21,763 nucleotides of DNA from DAOQAU01 sp035354275 (GTDB lineage: Bacteria; Cyanobacteriota; Vampirovibrionia; Gastranaerophilales; Gastranaerophilaceae): contig DAOQAU010000027.1 of assembly GCA_035354275.1 (NCBI GenBank), positions 1 to 21,763 of the forward strand. Reading direction: 5' to 3'. A model generated the notes under the pieces. The model was given only the letters and a program-made list of their open reading frames with translations, did no database searches and was not told where the DNA came from. The position numbers were made by a program, and so were the translations under genes. Shown one piece after another: positions 1 to 5,630 of this stretch (position 1 is the first letter of the stretch; each line of letters starts with the position of its first letter).

Positions 1-506
1 AAAACCTGCTCAAACTCTTTTGAAAGCCTTATTACCTCGTCTAAATCGCCCCACTGGGTGCTTTTTCCTGTGGTTTCAGGGCGAATCCAAACCTTTGCGC
101 TTTCCTTCTCAATAACATCAATAATTCTTTTTGTCTGTTCGACGACTCTTTTAAAAACGACTTCTTTGTCGTTTCCCATATAAAACGCTGCGTGATACGT
201 TATGCTGTAAGCCCCGACTTTATTTGCCATAAGTGCTGTGTCAATAATTCTTACGACACTTGCATCGATTTTTTCTTGTTCTCTGGAATTAAGGTTAATA
301 TAATAAGGACCGTGAGCTGTTATCACAAAATCTTTTGACACTTTTTTTACGGTTTTTTGGCTTTCATCGCTCATCCTGACACCGTGAACAAATTCAAGCT
401 CCATTCCGTCAAGGTTCATTTCATTTAAGACTCTGAAAGCATTTTCATAGTCTTTAGGCTCTGTCCTTAAAGGGATTCCGGCTGTGAGAAAATTCAGTTT
501 ATCCAA
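1..506 (-). CDS. nfo: Endonuclease IV family AP endonuclease (partial, C-terminus off the window)
   Basis: This TIM-barrel protein of the AP endonuclease 2 family would cut abasic sites in base-excision repair, using a metal cluster. 168 residues are visible before the window edge. The motif AHGPYYINL (residues 64-72) matches the HAPYLINL signature of Nfo. H65, H105 and E144 (in RPETTG) fall close to the metal ligands H69, H109 and E145 of E. coli Nfo. The region around H105 reads YHAAFYMG rather than the usual HPG, so it may be a divergent paralogue. I chose a TTG start at 506 because an AAGGAG sits 6 nt upstream, because it is in frame with the conserved barrel start, and because no ATG is available nearby. 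The start lies 8 nt inside the preceding formyltransferase gene, which suggests translational coupling. Family call fairly sure; substrate not proven. Confidence 0.78.
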   Translation of the reverse strand, partial: MDKLNFLTAGIPLRTEPKDYENAFRVLNEMNLDGMELEFVHGVRMSDESQKTVKKVSKDFVITAHGPYYINLNSREQEKIDASVVRIIDTALMANKVGAYSITYHAAFYMGNDKEVVFKRVVEQTKRIIDVIEKESAKVWIRPETTGKSTQWGDLDEVIRLSKEFEQV

Positions 507-1437
507 ATTTTTCTCCTTCTTTAAGGTTTAATATTTTGATAAAATCTTTTGAATCGGAAACAAAAAAACTTCCGAACTGCAAAACTTTGGGCGAAATAAG
601 CCCGCTTGAAGTTTTAATGAAAAATTTATCATCTTTTATTTTTTCGATAGTTCCGACAGGACTTTGCGATACTGCATCAAAATCTGTTGCATCGGCGGAA
701 AATATTTTGACAAAAGTATTTCTGAACATAGTAGAAGCGTTAAAAAACGGATTTAGAGCCCTTATAAAACGTTCAATTTCTGAGGCGGACTTATTAAAAT
801 CAATAAAAAGTTCTGCATCTGAAAGCAAATTCCCGACGGGAAATTCCCCCTTAGGCTGTTTTTGTCTGGGCAAATTTCCTTTTTCAAAATCGCGCAAAGC
901 CTGCAAAAGCATCTCTAAGCCCAAAAGGTTTAACCTGTTAAAAAGAGTCCCCATAGTTTCTTTAGGAGTAACGAGAGTTTGCTTTTGAGAAATTATGTCA
1001 CCCGTATCAAAATTTTCTTCCATAAAATGAATGGTAACGCCTGTAACTTTTTCGTCGTTCATTATTACCGGCGAATAAGGGTTGCCGCCTCTGTATTTGG
1101 GCAAAAGCGAAGGATGAATGTTAATAAAACCGCCCGGCACAGCATCGAGCAAAACTTTTGGGATTTTGTAGTTAAAAGAACAAACAACCGCAACATCGGG
1201 TTTTAACTCCTTAATTTTTGCGATAAATTCTTCATCTTTTAAATTATCGTATTCAATAAAATTCACATTTCTGCTGTTTGCAAAATATTTAAAAGATTCA
1301 TAAGTATTATGGTCTTTTTTTGCGCCAAAAGCACCTACGATATTAACCCCTGCAGCCTTAAGCCCGTCAAGACAAACATAAGCCATATCGGGAATTCCGA
1401 TAAATAAAACTCTTTTTCTAAATTTAAAATCAGACAT
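499..1437 (-). CDS. Methionyl-tRNA formyltransferase family protein
   Basis: This is a 10-formyltetrahydrofolate-dependent formyltransferase of 312 residues, the usual length of Fmt (about 315). The N-terminal Rossmann-like domain (about 9-190) carries the catalytic triad N106, H108 and D144 in INIHPSLLPKYRG and FDTGDI. The C-terminal part (about 205-305) has the Fmt_C pattern of an OB fold, including DFNKSASEIERFIRALNP and a PVGTI turn. The substrate loop reads YRGGNPYSPVI where typical Fmt has YRGAAPIQ. It could therefore be a paralogue formylating an amino sugar or another amine rather than initiator Met-tRNA. The start overlaps the end of crcB by 8 nt with AAGG immediately before the ATG, so it probably depends on coupling. 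The endonuclease IV gene overlaps its own end. Confidence 0.82.
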   Translation of the reverse strand: MSDFKFRKRVLFIGIPDMAYVCLDGLKAAGVNIVGAFGAKKDHNTYESFKYFANSRNVNFIEYDNLKDEEFIAKIKELKPDVAVVCSFNYKIPKVLLDAVPGGFINIHPSLLPKYRGGNPYSPVIMNDEKVTGVTIHFMEENFDTGDIISQKQTLVTPKETMGTLFNRLNLLGLEMLLQALRDFEKGNLPRQKQPKGEFPVGNLLSDAELFIDFNKSASEIERFIRALNPFFNASTMFRNTFVKIFSADATDFDAVSQSPVGTIEKIKDDKFFIKTSSGLISPKVLQFGSFFVSDSKDFIKILNLKEGEKFG

Positions 1438-1801
1438 ACCTTGCTAAAAATGCCCCCAGAATTGTTGCCAAAAGGCAGATAATTACACTTATTATCACAT
1501 AAATAAAAGCAAGCATATAATCGCCTTGCTTAATTAGGGCAAAAACTTCGCCCGAAAAAGTGCTGAATGTTGTAAATCCGCCGCAAAAACCGACCGTAAG
1601 AGCCAATTTAAAGCCTTCGTGAATATTAGTATTTTCCCAAAAAAGCGCAACCACAAGCCCCAAGATAAAACATCCAAGCATATTCACAGCTAAAGTCGCA
1701 AACGGGAAGTCCATACTGTAAACTCTAAGCAAAATGCTCATAAAATAACGGGCTAAAGAACCGAGCCCACCGCCTAAAAAAACAGCAATAATATTAATCA
1801 T
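1430..1801 (-). CDS. crcB: Fluoride ion channel CrcB/Fluc
   Basis: This small inner-membrane fluoride exporter (123 aa) works as a dual-topology dimer in the Fluc family. Seen in the sequence: four hydrophobic helices, GGGLGSLARY near the N-terminus (9-19), N40 in the NMLGCFILG motif, and the signature GFCGGFTTFSTF at 71-82 that holds the phenylalanine box and central Na+ site. Length and motif order are typical, so a single-gene homodimer is likely. The ATG is preceded by GAGAGG at a good distance. I found no recognisable fluoride riboswitch upstream. The space there is filled by a palindromic repeat (1822-1894). The stop codon overlaps the start of the formyltransferase gene. Confidence 0.95.
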   Translation of the reverse strand: MINIIAVFLGGGLGSLARYFMSILLRVYSMDFPFATLAVNMLGCFILGLVVALFWENTNIHEGFKLALTVGFCGGFTTFSTFSGEVFALIKQGDYMLAFIYVIISVIICLLATILGAFLARYV

Positions 1802-1821
1802 TTTTACCTCTCACTTATTAT

Positions 1822-1894
1822 GTCATGCTGAATTTATTTCAGCATCTTACCAGCTTACTGCGCTGAATAGATCCTGAAACAAGTTCAGGATGAC
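1822..1894. repeat. 73-bp palindromic repeat with 26-bp inverted ends
   Basis: The element starts GTCATGCTGAA and ends TTCAGGATGAC. Each end is itself a hairpin: ATGCTGAA (1825-1832) with TTCAGCAT (1838-1845), and ATCCTGAA (1871-1878) with TTCAGGAT (1884-1891). The two hairpins are inverted copies of each other separated by about 21 bp. The left end lies in the crcB 5' leader. The right end runs into the C_GCAxxG gene and supplies its last codons and TGA stop. This motif (GTCATcCTGAA...TTCAGgATGAC) resembles palindromic repeats known from many unrelated bacteria; that resemblance is from memory, not a search. Confidence 0.85.
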
Positions 1895-2286
1895 GTATTT
1901 AGTTTTATCATCTTTTCTAGTATCTGAGCACATTCTTCTACCAAAGAAGTGCAATTTTGTTTTCTTTGGACAGGGTCAAGCCCCGCGGTTAAAACCTTAC
2001 AACAGGTTGCCTTCCTGTTTTTTTTGAATTCTTCGATAAATTCTTTTGCTTTTTGGCGGGCAATTTCTTGGTTGTTTTTTGAATTTCTCTTGCCGAAATT
2101 ATGCCCCAAAACCATTTGAGAACCTGCAACAGCACCGCAAAGACAGCCTGATGACATTCCGCCTGAAAATGCGCTTGCAACAGACAACAGGCTCTCATCG
2201 CAAAGCCCTGCGTCAACTGCCGCTTTTATAATACTTTCCGAGCAGGAATTTCCCTGTTTGTAATAATCTGACGCTTTATTTTTCAT
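1885..2286 (-). CDS. C_GCAxxG_C_C family redox-active protein
   Basis: This 133-residue protein belongs to the C_GCAxxG_C_C family, small cysteine-rich proteins proposed to bind metal or act in redox; the precise role is unknown. Visible cysteines are C15, C48, C50 (in SSGCLCGAVAG, the family signature), C95-C96, C112 and C119. I chose the ATG at 2286: AGGA lies 8 nt before it. A longer frame opening with TTG at 2304 would place that ribosome binding site inside the gene. The last residues (TSS) and the stop codon come from the right end of a palindromic repeat, so the C-terminus has probably been altered by insertion of that element. A TATAAT box sits just upstream, so it likely has its own promoter. 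Confidence 0.88.
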   Translation of the reverse strand: MKNKASDYYKQGNSCSESIIKAAVDAGLCDESLLSVASAFSGGMSSGCLCGAVAGSQMVLGHNFGKRNSKNNQEIARQKAKEFIEEFKKNRKATCCKVLTAGLDPVQRKQNCTSLVEECAQILEKMIKLNTSS

Positions 2287-2306
2287 TAATTCCGTCCTTT
2301 TCAAAA

Positions 2307-2315
2307 ATTATACCA
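2307..2315 (-). promoter_or_regulatory. Extended -10 promoter for the C_GCAxxG gene
   Basis: On the minus strand TGGTATAAT forms an extended -10 box about 20 nt before the ATG at 2286. This predicts a very short leader that still contains the AGGA ribosome binding site. No clear -35 was found, which is normal for TGnTATAAT promoters. Confidence 0.6.
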
Positions 2316-2320
2316 TACAA

Positions 2321-3067
2321 TTATCGATTATTTTGGTAGGGAAATTTATAACGTGCATCTTCAACGATAAAAATAAAATTAATATATATAGTTTTAATGG
2401 GGTAACTTTCAGGAATTGGCTTAAACGGTACTGACTGCAAAATAGCTCTAATTCCGCTATCATCAAAATCTTTTGAGCCGGATGGTTGCACTATTTTATA
2501 ATTCTCAAGTTGCCCTTTCCTATTAATAGTTAAAAGTACTATCAATCCTGTATTTTTAACATTTTTCGGAGCAATCCAATTCGATTTTATTTTTTGATTT
2601 ACATCATCAACGTATGTTTTAAAATCAACAAATTTGCCGTTTGAATTAAAAATATAAATTTCATTTTTAGAAAACCCTATTTTGACCATTTTTAAGTTGC
2701 CTGATGGATATTCATAAATAATAAAACACTTTGGATAACCTTTTTGAGGAAAAGAAATATATTCTAAATCTTTCGTTTTTTTATTAAAAATTAATTCAAC
2801 ATCTTCGCAACTCACATAATAATAATATTCGGTACTTTGATACCATTTTTTTTCAAGAAGCGGAAAATTATCGTATTTATATGGGTAAATATCTGTGTTT
2901 ATTGAAGTTTCAATATTCTTAAAAAGTTTAGTACTTAAACTATTAATTTTTTCATAGTTTATAGAATCACTTATGGTCAACATTTCCGGATTAATAGTAC
3001 TTTGTATAGCAAAAACGGCATTATTCAACATAAATAAAACTGAAAAAAACATTATCAAATACTTCAT
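2321..3067 (-). CDS. Secreted protein with TonB C-terminal domain
   Basis: This 248-residue protein opens with a signal peptide (MKYLIMFFSVLFMLNNAVFA, cleavage near residue 20) and ends in a TonB/TolA-type C-terminal domain (about 163-240). The fold signature is NWIAPKN, then LIVLLTINRKGQL, KIVQPSGSKDFDDSGIRAI and VPFKPIPE. The middle (about 50-150) is unassigned. It lacks the N-terminal anchor plus proline-rich spanner of a classical TonB, so it is probably a free periplasmic or membrane-associated protein that uses the domain for binding, not a full energy transducer. AAAGAG precedes the start. It is co-directional with mtnA, 36 nt downstream of it. Domain call good; function unknown. Confidence 0.8.
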   Translation of the reverse strand: MKYLIMFFSVLFMLNNAVFAIQSTINPEMLTISDSINYEKINSLSTKLFKNIETSINTDIYPYKYDNFPLLEKKWYQSTEYYYYVSCEDVELIFNKKTKDLEYISFPQKGYPKCFIIYEYPSGNLKMVKIGFSKNEIYIFNSNGKFVDFKTYVDDVNQKIKSNWIAPKNVKNTGLIVLLTINRKGQLENYKIVQPSGSKDFDDSGIRAILQSVPFKPIPESYPIKTIYINFIFIVEDARYKFPYQNNR

Positions 3068-3103
3068 AAAACTACTCTTTTCTTATTAATTGTTTGTCGA
3101 ATG

Positions 3104-4186
3104 TTATTTTTTAAAAGCTTTTGCAATAGAAATTTTATAATCTGTTTTTAAGATTCCGACTTCTGTTATAATTCCTGTTATAAGCTCATTTGGAGTTACG
3201 TCAAAAGCGGGATTTATAACTCTTGTCCCTTCGGCACAAATGCTTTTGCCGTTTATATGTGTAACTTCTTCATGGTCGCGCTCTTCTATGGGGATTTCTT
3301 CTCCCGATTTTATGCTTATGTCTATTGTGGATAAAGGTGCAGCAATATAAAAAGGGATATTATGGTAATTTGCGGCAATAGCAACCGTGTAAGTCCCTAT
3401 TTTATTTGCTGTATCGCCATTTGCGGCAATTCTGTCGGCACCAACCACAACCATATCAATCATTCCCTTTTTCATAAAATAAGAGCACATTCCGTCTGTT
3501 ATAAGAGTTACGGGAATTTTGTCCATAACAAGTTCAAAAGTGGTAATCCTTGCCCCCTGTTGGCGCGGTCTTGTTTCATCAGCAAAAACCTGAATTGTGT
3601 TGTCTGTGGCATAAGCTGAGCGAACAACGCCCAGAGCAGTACCGTAGCCTACGGTGGCAAGCGCGCCTGCATTACAGTGGGTTAAAATTGTTGCGCCTTT
3701 TGGCACGACCTGCGCCCCGAAATCACCTATTTTTTTATTTATTTCAATGTCTTCGTTTTCAAGTTTGACACCGTTTTGAATAAGTTTTTTAACAATTTTT
3801 TGGATTGCTTCGTCATCGCTTTGCTCTTCCTCGCAACGACATGATTTTACAAGTTCAAGCTGTTTTTCAATCGCCCAGCGTAAATTAACCGCCGTAGGGC
3901 GAGAGCTTGCAAGATATTTTGAACCTTCAATTAATTTTGAAATAAATTCTTCTCTTTTTAGATTTTTGCCCGCCAATTCCTGTGCGTACAAAGCAACCCC
4001 ATGGGCGCCTGCAATCCCGATTGCAGGCGCCCCGCGCACTACCATCGTCTGAATCGCATCATACATTTGCTGACCTGTTTTAATGTCAACATACTTAAAC
4101 TCATACGGCACAACCGTCTGGTCAACCATACGGGAACAATTATCCGCCCATTCTATTGTCTTTATTTTTGATTCAAATCCTGCCAT
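3104..4186 (-). CDS. mtnA: S-methyl-5-thioribose-1-phosphate isomerase
   Basis: MtnA converts methylthioribose 1-phosphate to methylthioribulose 1-phosphate in methionine salvage. The 360-residue protein shows RGAPAIG at 51-57, the catalytic cysteine C171 in THCNAG, and the catalytic aspartate D251 in VVGADRI. The spacing C-to-D of 80 residues equals that of B. subtilis MtnA (C160, D240), but both residues are displaced by 11. The displacement is explained by an extra segment at about residues 115-129 (CRCEEEQSDDEA), encoded by a palindromic repeat inserted in frame in the helical linker before the catalytic domain. No other methionine-salvage gene is in the window. Some paralogues act on other aldose phosphates, but the motifs here are canonical. 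The start follows an AGGGGTAAAGGG purine stretch. Confidence 0.95.
   Translation of the reverse strand: MAGFESKIKTIEWADNCSRMVDQTVVPYEFKYVDIKTGQQMYDAIQTMVVRGAPAIGIAGAHGVALYAQELAGKNLKREEFISKLIEGSKYLASSRPTAVNLRWAIEKQLELVKSCRCEEEQSDDEAIQKIVKKLIQNGVKLENEDIEINKKIGDFGAQVVPKGATILTHCNAGALATVGYGTALGVVRSAYATDNTIQVFADETRPRQQGARITTFELVMDKIPVTLITDGMCSYFMKKGMIDMVVVGADRIAANGDTANKIGTYTVAIAANYHNIPFYIAAPLSTIDISIKSGEEIPIEERDHEEVTHINGKSICAEGTRVINPAFDVTPNELITGIITEVGILKTDYKISIAKAFKK
3801..3842. repeat. Palindromic repeat inserted in frame within mtnA
   Basis: Read on the minus strand, the segment starts GTCGTTGCGAGG and ends GACGAAGCAATCC, an imperfect palindrome (TTGC...GCAA at the ends). It resembles the widespread GTCATTGCGAG...GAAGCAATCC repeats of other bacteria (recalled, not searched). 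It adds about 14 codons to mtnA without shifting the frame and encodes an unusual acidic, Cys-containing stretch (CRCEEEQSDDEA). Confidence 0.8.
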
Positions 4187-4200
4187 TTAACCCTTTACCC

Positions 4201-4686
4201 CTACTCTTTAATCTCAAATTCTATGCTTTCTTTTTCTTTTTCTTCTTTTTTAATTCCGAGCAGAACTTCATAAACATAAGCCGTTACAAGCCCTGCAAAT
4301 GCGTTCATTAAAGCACTTAAAATCGCAAGGAAAATTATAAGCATTACTAGGACAAAAAATCCCGAAACTTTCAGCATATAAGAAATTCCGTAAGTGTAAT
4401 AGCCCTTAAAAATCCAGCCGACAATCGTTACAAGCGGAATAAACACAACCGAAAAAGCTATAAACGAAACAAATCCGATAATCGCCCCTAAAAGTGCGCC
4501 TTCTCTCAAATCGATTATTCCGATAAGTTCGTGTCTTTTCATATAGACAATAACCACCGCCGAGATACACAGGATTAAAATCATAAACGAAAAGTTTCTT
4601 ACAAAGGGAATTAAGGTTAAAACCCCTAAAATTCCGCCTAAAATCGCACTTAAAATCGCAGTTTGTTTCATTAATAATGGATTCAT
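4201..4686 (-). CDS. Hypothetical membrane protein, about four helices
   Basis: I do not recognise this 161-residue protein. Hydrophobic segments lie at about 8-28, 31-49, 64-92 and 106-140. The C-terminal tail (145-161, KKEEKEKESIEFEIKE) is highly charged and likely cytoplasmic. Glycine-rich helix GAIIGFVSF and the second half AFAGLVTAY suggest tightly packed helices. GGAGG precedes the ATG at normal distance. It lies 14 nt upstream of mtnA and 11 nt downstream of ruvC, so it is probably co-transcribed with both. There are no catalytic motifs. Confidence 0.75.
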   Translation of the reverse strand: MNPLLMKQTAILSAILGGILGVLTLIPFVRNFSFMILILCISAVVIVYMKRHELIGIIDLREGALLGAIIGFVSFIAFSVVFIPLVTIVGWIFKGYYTYGISYMLKVSGFFVLVMLIIFLAILSALMNAFAGLVTAYVYEVLLGIKKEEKEKESIEFEIKE

Positions 4687-4697
4687 TTTTTCCTCCG

Positions 4698-5189
4698 TTA
4701 AACTTTTAAAAGTTTTTTACAATTATAGTTTCTGGCATGGCAAATTGCAATCGCCATGGAATCTATTGTATCATCAAGTTTTGGCAAAGTCTGTCCGTTA
4801 AAAGCAATTTTAACCATTTGTTCGACTTCTTTTTTGTCCGCCCTGCCATAGCCTGTTAAAGTTTGCTTTACTTCCATAGGAGTGTATTCAAAAACTTCAA
4901 CCCCGCATTTTTCCAGCGCCATCATAATAACACCCCTTGCCGCAGCAACAGGCATAACGGTTTTGTGGTTTTTAAAGAAAAAAAGCTTTTCCACAGAGGC
5001 AATATCAGGATTATACCTTTGAATAACAGTATTTATATCTTCAAAAATTTCCAAAAGACGCTGGGATTCGGTATTATTTTTAGAAGTTTTAATCGAGCCT
5101 GAATTAAGCAACTCAACATTTCTGCCGTCAAATTCAATGACACAGTAGCCGACTATCGCCATTCCCGGATCTATTCCCAAAATTTTCAT
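4698..5189 (-). CDS. ruvC: Holliday junction resolvase RuvC
   Basis: RuvC is the dimeric endonuclease that resolves Holliday junctions with RuvAB. The 163-residue length is typical. The RNase H-like catalytic acids are all visible: D7 in LGIDPG, E67 in SVEKLFF, and D140 and D143 in DDTIDSMAIAICH. The GYGRADKKEV motif (113-122) that contacts the DNA is also present. The ATG directly follows an extended -10 box (TGTTATAAT ending 6 nt before the ATG), so transcription probably begins at or next to the start codon and the mRNA would be leaderless. There is no convincing Shine-Dalgarno sequence. It heads the minus-strand run with the membrane protein and mtnA. Confidence 0.95.
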   Translation of the reverse strand: MKILGIDPGMAIVGYCVIEFDGRNVELLNSGSIKTSKNNTESQRLLEIFEDINTVIQRYNPDIASVEKLFFFKNHKTVMPVAAARGVIMMALEKCGVEVFEYTPMEVKQTLTGYGRADKKEVEQMVKIAFNGQTLPKLDDTIDSMAIAICHARNYNCKKLLKV

Positions 5190-5195
5190 ATTCCA

Positions 5196-5223
5196 ATTAT
5201 AACAGCAACAGCGGATTAAACAA
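5196..5223 (-). promoter_or_regulatory. ruvC promoter, probably giving a leaderless mRNA
   Basis: On the minus strand TTGTTT (5223-5218), a 16-nt spacer and TATAAT (5201-5196), with an upstream TG making it an extended -10. Only TGGAAT separates the -10 from the ATG, which places the start of transcription at about the A of the start codon. Confidence 0.6.
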
Positions 5224-5239
5224 AAACTTAATATTAGAG

Positions 5240-5390
5240 CATGCGGGAAAGTCCGATTTTCGGAAAATCGAGACTTTCCCGCATGTGACCTCAGAAGTGT
5301 AAAAACCCTGCCAGCTGCGGATTAGCCGGTGGCAGGGTTTGAAACCGGACATAGGAGTTTACAGGAAAAAGGAACTTTTTTCGTAAACTC
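5240..5390 (+). other. Three-hairpin structured element, copy A
   Basis: Three consecutive stem-loops fill the ruvC/GH57 gap. Hairpin 1 (5240-5285) has a 14-bp outer stem, a 7-bp inner stem (CGATTTT/AAAATCG) and one unpaired A at 5271 on the 3' side. Hairpin 2 (5303-5340) has an 11-bp stem AAACCCTGCCA/TGGCAGGGTTT. Hairpin 3 (5355-5390) has an 8-bp outer stem GAGTTTAC/GTAAACTC, one unpaired A at 5363 on the 5' side, an inner stem with one G-T pair and a GAA loop. Linkers are TGACCTCAGAAGTG and CCGGACATAG. A second copy at 16054-16204 (minus) has the same order, spacing and bulges with different stem sequences. No U-run follows hairpin 3, so it is not a plain terminator. I do not recognise it as a named RNA family. 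Strand is given by analogy between copies only. Confidence 0.7.
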
Positions 5391-5520
5391 ATTAAGTTAA
5401 ATTCCCACTCAACTTTTCTTTAACATTTGTAACATTATTCTAAAGAATTAGTCCAAAAGGATTATAATTTTTAACCAATTGTGCTATATAAATGTTATAC
5501 AAGATTGTAGGATAATTAAT

Positions 5521-5613
5521 AAGTGAATAAGTGAATAGGTTAATGAGTAAATAAGAAATTTTTTGCGAAGCAAAATTTTAACCTTTCAGCCTTTCACCCA
5601 TTCACCCCATCAA
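5521..5613. repeat. Palindrome with octamer-periodic arms
   Basis: The left arm has four 8-nt units (AAGTGAAT, AAGTGAAT, AGGTTAAT, GAGTAAAT; 5521-5552). The right arm has four 8-nt units on the other sense (CCTTTCAG, CCTTTCAC, CCATTCAC, CCCATCAA; 5582-5613). Between them is a hairpin TTTTGC-GAA-GCAAAA (5561-5575). The arms can pair to give a long imperfect hairpin ending just before the GH57 ribosome binding site. The stretch 5391-5520 upstream is AT-rich. It contains TATAAT-like boxes near 5463 but no promoter I can place with confidence. Confidence 0.75.
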
Positions 5614-5630
5614 CCAAAAAGGAGGCAGAA

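Noticed and set aside
1802..1884. Fluoride riboswitch upstream of crcB
   Set aside because: The leader consists of a palindromic repeat; I see no pseudoknotted fluoride aptamer pattern.
2287..2304. N-terminal extension of the C_GCAxxG gene from a TTG
   Set aside because: The AGGA ribosome binding site for the ATG at 2286 falls inside it, and the -10 box is directly upstream.
5240..5390. Ordinary rho-independent terminator
   Set aside because: Three hairpins without a following T-run, a second copy with conserved linkers, and no upstream plus-strand gene to terminate.
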